Source: Patescibacteria group bacterium
GTDB lineage: Bacteria > Patescibacteriota > Patescibacteriia > S139-126
NCBI GenBank assembly: GCA_015485755.1
Contig: WFTD01000008.1
Location: forward strand, 1-11,362
Direction of reading: 5' to 3'
Length of the DNA stretch: 11,362 bases
Below the pieces are notes generated by a model that worked only from the letters and a program-made list of their open reading frames with translations, searched no databases and was not told the origin of the DNA. The stretch's first letter is position 1; each line of letters starts with the position of its first letter. The position numbers and the translations under genes are program-made. Positions 1 through 5,984 of the stretch are shown one piece after another.

Positions 1-402
1 AATGTGCTTAAGTCTAATGATTGCGGAAGAAGATGGAGAACTGTCTTTTTGGAAAAAAGAAGGGAGTCGGTAATCCGTGATATTGCAATTGATAGTAACA
101 CCCCATCCACTTTGTATATCGGTTTATCTACAGCAGATAAAGGCGAGGATGGGGGCAAGAAATTGCAAGCTTATGTTTTATTACAGCAGCCAGGCAAAGG
201 TAATTTGCTTGATTTGTCTGTTAGCGCAAAAAATACTGATATAATTTATTACACAACTTTCAATGGTATCTATAAGACAGTTGATGGGGGTGAGAGCTGG
301 ATAACTCTAAAAGTTCCATCCAATCGCAGGATGAGGTCTTTGTTGGTTGACCCAACTGACCCCAATGTTTTATATTTAGGTGTATGGAATCCTCCTAAAT
401 AG
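1..402 (+). CDS. Asp-box (BNR/sortilin-like) beta-propeller protein, 3' part only
   Basis: This is the C-terminal part of a gene that begins left of the window: the frame is already open at base 1, and a GTG at 4 is only an internal valine. Two Asp-box signatures are visible. One lies right at the edge (S-N-D-C-G-R-R-W, residues 4-11 counted from the GTG) and one is better preserved (T-V-D-G-G-E-S-W, residues 92-99). Each is followed or preceded by the usual strand of the type 'D-P-x-x-P-x-x-L-Y-x-G' (residues 28-40 and 115-126). Asp-boxes sit in beta-propeller blades of BNR, Ycf48 and sortilin-like proteins, which are normally exported or lipid-anchored. The visible part holds about two blades, so a full propeller must extend upstream. 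The gene ends with TAG 21 bp before frr. Function and substrate cannot be told from this fragment. Confidence 0.8.
   Translation, partial: NVLKSNDCGRRWRTVFLEKRRESVIRDIAIDSNTPSTLYIGLSTADKGEDGGKKLQAYVLLQQPGKGNLLDLSVSAKNTDIIYYTTFNGIYKTVDGGESWITLKVPSNRRMRSLLVDPTDPNVLYLGVWNPPK
347..376 (+). promoter_or_regulatory. Candidate sigma70-type promoter for frr-rseP
   Basis: TTGACC at 347-352 (5 of 6 to the -35 consensus) is followed after 18 bases by TATATT at 371-376 (5 of 6 to the -10 consensus). Transcription would start near 383, giving a leader of about 40 bases before the frr ATG at 424. The site lies inside the last codons of the beta-propeller gene, where the protein motif itself forces much of the sequence, so it may be a chance match. 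Confidence 0.35.
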
Positions 403-423
403 TTAATAATTAATCTTTATTTT

Positions 424-972
424 ATGGATATTGATAGTTTCAAGCCTAAGTTTGACAAAGCTATAGATCATCTAATTGAGAATCTAAATGGTCTGCGGTC
501 CAATCGGGCTACCCCCGCTTTGGTAGAAAATATTATGGTAGAAAGCTATGGCACTAAAATGCCGCTCAAGCAGTTAGCTAATATTTCAGTTCCTCAGCCG
601 CGTTTATTGGTGATAGAGCCATGGGATAAGAATTCTTTAAAAGATATTGAAAAAGGCATCCATGAAGCTGGCACAAACCTGCCTGTTGTTAATGATGGCG
701 ATGTTTTGAGGATTAATTTGCCAACAATGACAGAAGAGGATAAGAAAGGTATTGTAAAATTAGTCCATCAGTATTTAGAAGAGGCAAAGATAAGTATCAG
801 GCATATCAGAGAAGAAATGATGAAACAGTTAAAACAAGAAAAAGAAAATGGAGAGATTAGTGAGGATGACTTCTTTCATCAACAAAAAGCAGTCCAACAG
901 TTGGTTGATGAATACAACAGCAAAATAAAAGAATTGGGGGAGGCTAAAGAAAAAGAAATAATGACAGTTTAA
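424..972 (+). CDS. frr: Ribosome recycling factor (RRF)
   Basis: RRF works in the cytoplasm with EF-G to split the post-termination ribosome so that subunits and mRNA can be reused. The 182 residues match the family length (about 185) from end to end. The conserved N-terminal stretch is clear: L-R-S-N-R-A-T-P at residues 24-31, the E-x-Y-G region at 40-43, and P-L-K-Q-L-A-N-I at 47-54, then the P-W-D turn at 66-68. L-P-T-M-T-E-E-D-K-K (99-108) corresponds to the family's L-P-x-L-T-E-E-R-R-K. Arginines 126 and 129 in the domain I helix match the arginine pair needed for ribosome binding in E. coli RRF. The ATG at 424 gives the canonical N-terminus, although no Shine-Dalgarno sequence precedes it. 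The pyrH and tsf genes often found upstream are not seen; rseP follows after 19 bp. Confidence 0.97.
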   Translation: MDIDSFKPKFDKAIDHLIENLNGLRSNRATPALVENIMVESYGTKMPLKQLANISVPQPRLLVIEPWDKNSLKDIEKGIHEAGTNLPVVNDGDVLRINLPTMTEEDKKGIVKLVHQYLEEAKISIRHIREEMMKQLKQEKENGEISEDDFFHQQKAVQQLVDEYNSKIKELGEAKEKEIMTV

Positions 973-991
973 AAAAATAACAAAGCTTATT

Positions 992-2098
992 ATGTTGTTA
1001 ACAGTTATAGTTTTTTTGATAATTTTGGGACTCTTGGTTTTTGTCCATGAGTTTGGCCATTTTATCACTGCTAAAAAAATGGGAATGAAGGTGGAGGAGT
1101 TTGGTTTTGGTTTTCCTCCGCGTTTAGTAAAGTTATTTCATAAAGATGGAACAGATTATACTTTGAACTGGATCCCCCTTGGGGGTTTTGTCAAAATCAA
1201 GGGAGAGGCTGGCGATCACCTGGAGGATGAAGATAGTTTTTCCCACAAAAAACCATGGCAGAGATTTATTGTCTTGATCGCAGGTGTTACTATGAATATG
1301 ATTTTGGGATGGGTACTATTGAGCATTGGGTTTATGATTGGCATGCCACAGGTAGTAGATAGTTTATCTGCTGGTGCTACAGTCACAGCTGAAAGCATTC
1401 AGATTGTGTCGGTTGACCCCAATTCAGCTGCAGCAGAAGCAGGTATAAAACCAGGCGATAAAATACTTCAGATTGACGATACTAAGATAAGTTCAATTGC
1501 TCAATTGCAGGATATAGTAAAGCAGTCTTCTGCAGAGATAACTTTGCTGTTAGACAGGGGTGGCAAGCAAATAGATTTAAAGATAGCCCCTCGTCCTTTG
1601 TCTGAAAATGGTGATAAAGTATTGGGAGTAGGCCTGGTTAAGACAGGTATTGTATCATACCCATTCTTTCAAGCTATTATTGAGGGGGGTAAGGCCACAG
1701 CATATTTAACCTGGCAGATTATATCATCTTTTGCTGTTTTGTTGAAAAATCTTGTTACGGGGCAGCAGGTTTCAGCTGATATTGCTGGCCCGGTTGGCAT
1801 CGCAGTGCTTACGGGACAGGTTATGCAACTTGGTTTTGTTTATCTTTTGCAGTTTGCTGCTCTTTTATCTATTAATTTGGCCATTATTAATATTTTGCCA
1901 ATTCCGGCGCTTGATGGGGGTAGGATACTATTTTTGGCAGTAGAAAAAATTAGACGACGGCCAGTTGATCAAAAACTAGAGGCTTTTATCCATAACATTG
2001 GTTTTATTTTGTTGATGATTTTATTGTTGTTTGTAACGGTGCGGGATATTGGCAAATTCAACTCTGCTATTTTTTCTATTTTTAAAAAAATATTTTAG
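992..2098 (+). CDS. rseP: Site-2 protease, M50B intramembrane zinc metalloprotease, RseP/RasP type
   Basis: A membrane protease that cuts substrates within the lipid bilayer, typically anti-sigma factors or leftover signal peptides. The zinc motif H-E-F-G-H is at residues 19-23 in the first membrane segment (about 2-22). A second segment spans about 92-117. One PDZ domain follows (about 130-200, including the G-I-K-P-G-D-K-I loop at 151-158). The A-G-P-V-G-I motif is at 265-270, a third segment at about 279-302, and N-I-L-P-I-P-A-L-D-G-G at 300-310 supplies the third zinc ligand, Asp308. A last segment lies at about 335-350. At 368 residues with one PDZ it is shorter than E. coli RseP (450, two PDZ). 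All catalytic residues are present. No anti-sigma factor is visible nearby, so its substrate is unknown. ATG 992 has no Shine-Dalgarno; the gene probably shares a transcript with frr. Confidence 0.95.
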   Translation: MLLTVIVFLIILGLLVFVHEFGHFITAKKMGMKVEEFGFGFPPRLVKLFHKDGTDYTLNWIPLGGFVKIKGEAGDHLEDEDSFSHKKPWQRFIVLIAGVTMNMILGWVLLSIGFMIGMPQVVDSLSAGATVTAESIQIVSVDPNSAAAEAGIKPGDKILQIDDTKISSIAQLQDIVKQSSAEITLLLDRGGKQIDLKIAPRPLSENGDKVLGVGLVKTGIVSYPFFQAIIEGGKATAYLTWQIISSFAVLLKNLVTGQQVSADIAGPVGIAVLTGQVMQLGFVYLLQFAALLSINLAIINILPIPALDGGRILFLAVEKIRRRPVDQKLEAFIHNIGFILLMILLLFVTVRDIGKFNSAIFSIFKKIF

Positions 2099-2113
2099 AA
2101 GCAGAGGTAAGAC

Positions 2114-2144
2114 AAAAGACCTTTCTTTGCAGGAGGGTCTTTTT
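2114..2144 (+). terminator. Rho-independent terminator after rseP
   Basis: The arms 2114-2126 and 2131-2143 pair over 13 bp (8 perfect outer pairs AAAAGACC/GGTCTTTT, then five more including two G-T pairs) around a TTGC loop, and the 3' arm ends in a run of five T. It sits 15 bp after the rseP stop and directly before the putative proS promoter, so it separates the two + strand transcription units. Confidence 0.8.
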
Positions 2145-2147
2145 GTG

Positions 2148-2176
2148 TTGTCAATGATTGACGCTTGTGCTAATCT
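2148..2176 (+). promoter_or_regulatory. Probable promoter for proS-mreBCD-mrdA
   Basis: TTGTCA at 2148-2153 (5 of 6 to the -35 consensus), a 17-base spacer, and TAATCT at 2171-2176, which keeps the three most conserved -10 positions and is preceded by TGC, an extended -10 signal. It starts immediately after the rseP terminator. Transcription would begin near 2183, about 45 bases before the preferred proS ATG at 2229. An overlapping TTGACG at 2158 has no good -10 partner. Confidence 0.5.
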
Positions 2177-2228
2177 GTAATTAAGCTAGCTGTTATTAGT
2201 GAACAATTTTTTTATTCAATATAAAAAT

Positions 2229-3644
2229 ATGAAATTGCCAAAACAATCAGAAAATTTTCCCGAATGGTACAACAAAGTGGTGCAATATGCTGATTTGGCA
2301 GAAAATTCTTCAGTAAGGGGTTGCATGGTAATCAAACCTTATGGTTATGCCATTTGGGAAAACATCCAAAGCGTATTGGATAAAAAAATAAAAGAACTTG
2401 GAGTTGTTAATGTTTACTTTCCTCTGCTTATACCTGAAAGTTTTCTCAAAAAAGAAGCGGAGCATGTAGAGGGATTTGCTCCTGAAGTAGCCGTGGTAAC
2501 TTATGCTGGCGGAAAAGAATTAGAAGAAAAATATGTGATCAGGCCCACGTCTGAAACAGTTATGTATGACACCTTTTCTCGTTGGATAAAGTCTTACAGA
2601 GATTTGCCCTTGAAGGTAAATCAGTGGGCTAATGTTATGAGGTGGGAAATGCGGCCGCGTTTATTTTTGCGCACTTCTGAATTTTTATGGCAAGAAGGGC
2701 ATACTGTTCACCAGAGTTTGGCCGAAGCAGAGGAAATGATGATGCAAGCTTTGAAGATGTACGAAGATTTTGCTAAAAACTATTTGGCTATTTATGTTAT
2801 AGCGGGAGAAAAGAGCAATTTAGAAAAATTTGCTGGCGCTGATAAAACTACTACGATTGAAGGTTTGATGCGTGATGGTAAGTCACTGCAGATGGGAACT
2901 TCCCACAATTTAGGCCAAAATTTCGCTAAAAGTTTTTCTATTAAATTTTTGGATAAAAACAATAAGGAGCAGTATCCTTGGCAAACTAGTTGGGGTGTGT
3001 CAACTAGGCTGATTGGAGCTTTAATCATGGCTCATGGCGATGACCAAGGTTTGATTTTACCGCCGGCTATTTCCCCTTACCAAGTTGTGATTGTGCCTAT
3101 TTATAAAAATGAAGAAGAGAGAAAAAAAGTGATGGAAGAAATAAACAAAATGATCAGGCCGTCTTTGCAGGATCAAAATATTAGATATTTTGTTGATGAT
3201 AGCGAAAAAACTCCGGGTTGGAAATTTAACCATTGGGAGCAAAAAGGAGTCCCTTTGCGAATTGAAGTGGGGCCAAAAGATATTGAGAGGGAAATAGCGA
3301 CAGTTGCTAATCGTTTATCTGCTGATAAATCTGAGTTGAAATTATCTGAATTGAGCAAAATAGCAGAGTTGTTAAATTCTTTCCAAAGCGATTTGTTGGT
3401 AAGGAATCAAAAATTTGTTGAGGAAAATACCTATCAGGCAGAAAATATGGACAAGCTCAAAGAAATGATTGATGAGGGAGTGAGCGGTTTTTATAAGTCA
3501 GGTTTTTGTGGTAGCAATGATTGTGAACGAAAGATCCAATCTTTTAAAACAACAATTAGAGTAAAACCTTTTGCCGCTGGCAAGCAAAAATGTTTAGTTT
3601 GCGGTAAAGAAGGGCAAGAGGTTTATATTGCTAAATCTTATTAA
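2229..3644 (+). CDS. proS: Prolyl-tRNA synthetase, archaeal/eukaryote type without editing insertion
   Basis: Charges tRNA-Pro with proline in the cytoplasm. I place the start at ATG 2229 because family members begin with M-K-L-P-K at this point; an in-frame GTG at 2199 would add 10 poorly matching residues. From that ATG (471 residues) the class II features are V-R-G-C-M-V-I-K-P-Y-G at 29-39 (motif 1 region), R-P-T-S-E-T at 105-110, motif 2 R-W-E-x-R...F-L-R-T-S-E-F at 138-152 followed by W-Q-E-G-H-T, and motif 3 A-H-G-D-D-Q-G-L around 268-275. The anticodon-binding domain starts at about 283. The C-terminal zinc-type domain has Cys427, Cys432, Cys455 and Cys458 and ends in the characteristic Tyr. 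There is no INS editing domain between motifs 2 and 3, unlike the typical bacterial enzyme of about 570 residues. No Shine-Dalgarno; mreB starts one base after the stop. Confidence 0.96.
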   Translation: MKLPKQSENFPEWYNKVVQYADLAENSSVRGCMVIKPYGYAIWENIQSVLDKKIKELGVVNVYFPLLIPESFLKKEAEHVEGFAPEVAVVTYAGGKELEEKYVIRPTSETVMYDTFSRWIKSYRDLPLKVNQWANVMRWEMRPRLFLRTSEFLWQEGHTVHQSLAEAEEMMMQALKMYEDFAKNYLAIYVIAGEKSNLEKFAGADKTTTIEGLMRDGKSLQMGTSHNLGQNFAKSFSIKFLDKNNKEQYPWQTSWGVSTRLIGALIMAHGDDQGLILPPAISPYQVVIVPIYKNEEERKKVMEEINKMIRPSLQDQNIRYFVDDSEKTPGWKFNHWEQKGVPLRIEVGPKDIEREIATVANRLSADKSELKLSELSKIAELLNSFQSDLLVRNQKFVEENTYQAENMDKLKEMIDEGVSGFYKSGFCGSNDCERKIQSFKTTIRVKPFAAGKQKCLVCGKEGQEVYIAKSY

Positions 3645-3645
3645 T

Positions 3646-4698
3646 ATGTTAGGAGACAGACTTTTTGCCAAATTTTCAAAAGAAATTGGGATTGATTTAG
3701 GAACATCAAGCACTTTGGTTTATGTCAAAGATAAGGGTATTGTTATCAATGAGCCATCGGTAGTGGCTGTAAATACTAGAACTGATCAAATTTTGGCAGT
3801 AGGCGATGATGCTAAAAAAATGTTAGGTAAAAATCCGCGCCATATTGAGGTTATTAGGCCGTTAGTTGAGGGGGTGGTGTCTGATTTTGAGGTTACCGAA
3901 AAAATGCTCAAATATTTTATTGATAAAGTTCATCAAGAATCATTCAATTTAATACCTCGCCCGCAAGTGGTAGTAGGAATCCCATTGGATGTGACAGAAG
4001 TAGAAAGGAAAGCAGTGGAAGATGCAGCTTTGGCGGCTGGAGCCAGTAAGGTTTATTTGATTGAAGAGCCAATGGCGGCGGCTGTGGGAGCGCGGTTGCC
4101 AGTCCAAGAGTCAGTAGCTAGTTTTGTGGTTGATATTGGCGGCGGTTCAGCTGATATTGCAGTGGTTTCATTGGCAGGAATTGTAACCTGGAAATCTATC
4201 AGGGTGGCTGGCGATGAGCTTAATCGCTCAATTGTGAATTATGTTCGGGAGAATTTCAACTTGCTTTTGGGAGAAAAAACCGCTGAAAATATAAAAATAA
4301 AAATTGGCTCAGCCCTGCCCTTGGAGGAGCATGTTGAGATGAAAGTGAGAGGGAGAGATTTGATTACCGGATTGCCCAGAGAGATAACCATTACTGACAT
4401 GCAGGTAAGGGAAGCGCTGTTAAGATCCGTCCGTATGTTAGTAGAAAATATTAAAATAGTTATTGAAAGCACACCGCCGGAATTAGTAGCTGATATTTAT
4501 GAGAGGGGTATTATGCTAACCGGCGGCGGAGCAATGCTAAAAGGACTTGACAAGGTTATTGCCCGAGAAACACAAGTTCCAGTTCATGTAGCTGATGATC
4601 CGCTTACTTGTGTGGTTAGAGGCATGGGTATTATTTTGGAGGATAAGCAACTAATGCATGACGTATTAGTTAATGATACTCACGGTCAAAATATATAA
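3646..4698 (+). CDS. mreB: Rod-shape determining actin homologue MreB
   Basis: A bacterial actin that forms membrane-bound filaments and orients the cell-wall elongation machinery. From ATG 3646 the protein has 350 residues, the usual MreB size. Phosphate-1 motif G-I-D-L-G-T-S-S-T lies at 15-23, L-I-E-E-P-M-A-A-A at 138-146, phosphate-2 motif D-I-G-G-G-S-A-D at 163-170, and the adenosine motif T-G-G-G-A at 292-296. The first dozen residues (M-L-G-D-R-L-F-A-K-F) form a short amphipathic stretch that may bind the membrane. A TTG at 3628 is in frame but overlaps proS; the ATG, one base after the proS stop, is the better start and suggests translational coupling. The phosphate-2 motif reads G-S-A-D where well-studied MreBs have G-T-T-E. 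First of the mreBCD-mrdA block. Confidence 0.96.
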   Translation: MLGDRLFAKFSKEIGIDLGTSSTLVYVKDKGIVINEPSVVAVNTRTDQILAVGDDAKKMLGKNPRHIEVIRPLVEGVVSDFEVTEKMLKYFIDKVHQESFNLIPRPQVVVGIPLDVTEVERKAVEDAALAAGASKVYLIEEPMAAAVGARLPVQESVASFVVDIGGGSADIAVVSLAGIVTWKSIRVAGDELNRSIVNYVRENFNLLLGEKTAENIKIKIGSALPLEEHVEMKVRGRDLITGLPREITITDMQVREALLRSVRMLVENIKIVIESTPPELVADIYERGIMLTGGGAMLKGLDKVIARETQVPVHVADDPLTCVVRGMGIILEDKQLMHDVLVNDTHGQNI

Positions 4699-4706
4699 TT
4701 TTCCCC

Positions 4707-5495
4707 ATGCTCAGATCAACTTTAGTTAAATTTATTATCGCAGTTGGATTGGTGGTTGCGGTTGGCGCCGTTTTTGATTTAAGTTTTTTGCGCAACGCAA
4801 TTGGACTCTTCAGCTCTTCTTTATTCAAAACCGCCACTAGTTTAAAAGGAGAGAGTATTGAGCAGCTTAAGGTGGAAAATGAGGAGTTAAAGAAAAAATT
4901 AACTACCTTGCTAGTTGATTATTCTAAGCTAAAGTACTTAGAAAATGAAAATGAGTTGTTGCGGCGCGAGTTGGGATTTGTCCAGAAAAATAATTATGAT
5001 TTTATTTCAGCTGAAATTATAGCCAAGACAGATGTTCCTACTGGAGCTAGTATTTATTTTTTGAATAAAGGGATGGTTGATGGAATAAAAGAGGGAATGC
5101 CGGTCGTTGTTGCCGACGGAATTTTAATAGGAAAAATTATTAAAGTAGAAAAATATACCAGCCAGTGGTTGCCTTTGAATAATAACAATTCATTAGTTGC
5201 TGCTGTAATTTTTGGCAAAGAACCAGCTAGTGGATTGGTGCGGGGCGATCATAATTTGTCTTTGATTATGGAATATGTAAGGCGTGATAATGATATTCAG
5301 GAAGGGGATCTGGTTGTCACTTCAGGCCGAGAAGAATATATCCCAGCTGGATTGGTTATTGGCCAAGTTGTTAAGATTGACAAGCGTGATGATAAATTTT
5401 TTCAAACTATCCAAATATCATCACCAATTGATTGGGGCGATTTAACTAAGGTTCTAATAATTAAGGACATTGATGAGAGAGCTGAAACTGAGTAA
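4707..5495 (+). CDS. mreC: Rod-shape determining protein MreC
   Basis: A single-pass protein outside the cytoplasmic membrane that links MreB/MreD to PBP2 and activates wall synthesis. The 262 residues comprise a short N-terminus, one membrane helix (about 6-24), a coiled coil rich in Leu, Glu and Lys (about 50-90), and the double beta-barrel domain. Family patterns are F-L-N-K-G-M-V-D-G-I at 118-127, G-M-P-V-V at 130-134, and G-D-L-V-V-T-S-G at 200-207 followed by I-P-A-G-L-V-I-G at 212-219. It starts 8 bp after mreB with no Shine-Dalgarno (four C precede the ATG), and its last 23 bp overlap mreD. Confidence 0.94.
   Translation: MLRSTLVKFIIAVGLVVAVGAVFDLSFLRNAIGLFSSSLFKTATSLKGESIEQLKVENEELKKKLTTLLVDYSKLKYLENENELLRRELGFVQKNNYDFISAEIIAKTDVPTGASIYFLNKGMVDGIKEGMPVVVADGILIGKIIKVEKYTSQWLPLNNNNSLVAAVIFGKEPASGLVRGDHNLSLIMEYVRRDNDIQEGDLVVTSGREEYIPAGLVIGQVVKIDKRDDKFFQTIQISSPIDWGDLTKVLIIKDIDERAETE
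5463..5467 (+). promoter_or_regulatory. Shine-Dalgarno that sets the mreD start
   Basis: AAGGA inside the end of mreC, 5 bases before ATG 5473. It supports ATG 5473 over the adjacent in-frame TTG at 5470. It is one of only two recognisable ribosome binding sites in the window. Confidence 0.5.
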
Positions 5496-5982
5496 TATTT
5501 TTATAACAATCATTCTGGTGTTGGCTGCTATTTTTCAATTTGGGTTTTTGTCAGTATTGTTGCCCCAAGGAATATCAGTTAATATAATTTTACTTTTGAC
5601 AGTTTTGTTATTATTGGAAGGTGGCCAAGAAGATAAGTGGTGGCTGGTAATAGCGGGGGGAGTATTGCTAGATTTGTTTTCTCCTTTGCCTTTTGGCATT
5701 ATGACAGTTTTATTATCACTAGTTGCAGCGCTTGTTTATTTTGTTCACATCAGATTTTTTACCAATCAATCTGTTTATACCATAACCTTTTTAGGTTTGA
5801 TTGCTTCTTTATTGTTTCGCTCGTTGTTGTTAGTAGTTGGCTATTTGGCAAAGGCAGGAGGGTATAAATATGATTATATGAGTAATATGTGGCAGATCGG
5901 TTTGCTTTATAGTTTGTTTATTGACCTTGTATTGTTGGTATTATTTTTTATAGTTTACGCTTTATTTAAGAAAAAAATATAA
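5473..5982 (+). CDS. mreD: Rod-shape determining membrane protein MreD
   Basis: An integral membrane partner of MreC in the elongasome. Its 169 residues are almost wholly hydrophobic, with about five or six membrane segments: roughly 9-30, 34-49, 56-72, 75-92, 103-126 and 142-165. The G-G-V-L-L-D-L-F-S-P-L-P-F-G stretch at 62-75 is the most recognisable family feature (small residues and an Asp, then a Gly-rich turn). Sequence conservation in MreD is low, so the call rests on this motif, the size, and the position between mreC and mrdA. The start overlaps mreC by 23 bp in another frame, which implies coupled translation. The stop lies 2 bp before mrdA. Confidence 0.9.
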   Translation: MRELKLSNIFITIILVLAAIFQFGFLSVLLPQGISVNIILLLTVLLLLEGGQEDKWWLVIAGGVLLDLFSPLPFGIMTVLLSLVAALVYFVHIRFFTNQSVYTITFLGLIASLLFRSLLLVVGYLAKAGGYKYDYMSNMWQIGLLYSLFIDLVLLVLFFIVYALFKKKI

Positions 5983-5984
5983 CA

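Noticed and set aside
829..1068. A - strand frame of 79 codons across the frr-rseP junction
   Set aside because: Its Phe/Lys-rich composition is what AT-rich coding DNA gives when read backwards; both genes on the + strand are certain.
2158..2187. TTGACG at 2158 as the -35 of the proS promoter
   Set aside because: No acceptable -10 lies 16-18 bases downstream; TTGTCA at 2148 with TGC-TAATCT is a better pair.
2199..2228. GTG at 2199 as the proS start
   Set aside because: It adds 10 residues not seen in the family, while ATG 2229 gives the expected M-K-L-P-K beginning. The GTG would also sit only about 16 bases after the predicted transcription start.
598..2662. CCGCGTTTA occurs in frr (598), rseP (about 1117) and proS (about 2654)
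   Set aside because: In all three it encodes Pro-Arg-Leu in frame at positions fixed by the proteins, so codon choice explains it better than a regulatory repeat.
3628..3645. TTG at 3628 as the mreB start
   Set aside because: It overlaps proS and adds six residues; ATG 3646 gives a canonical MreB N-terminus one base after the proS stop.
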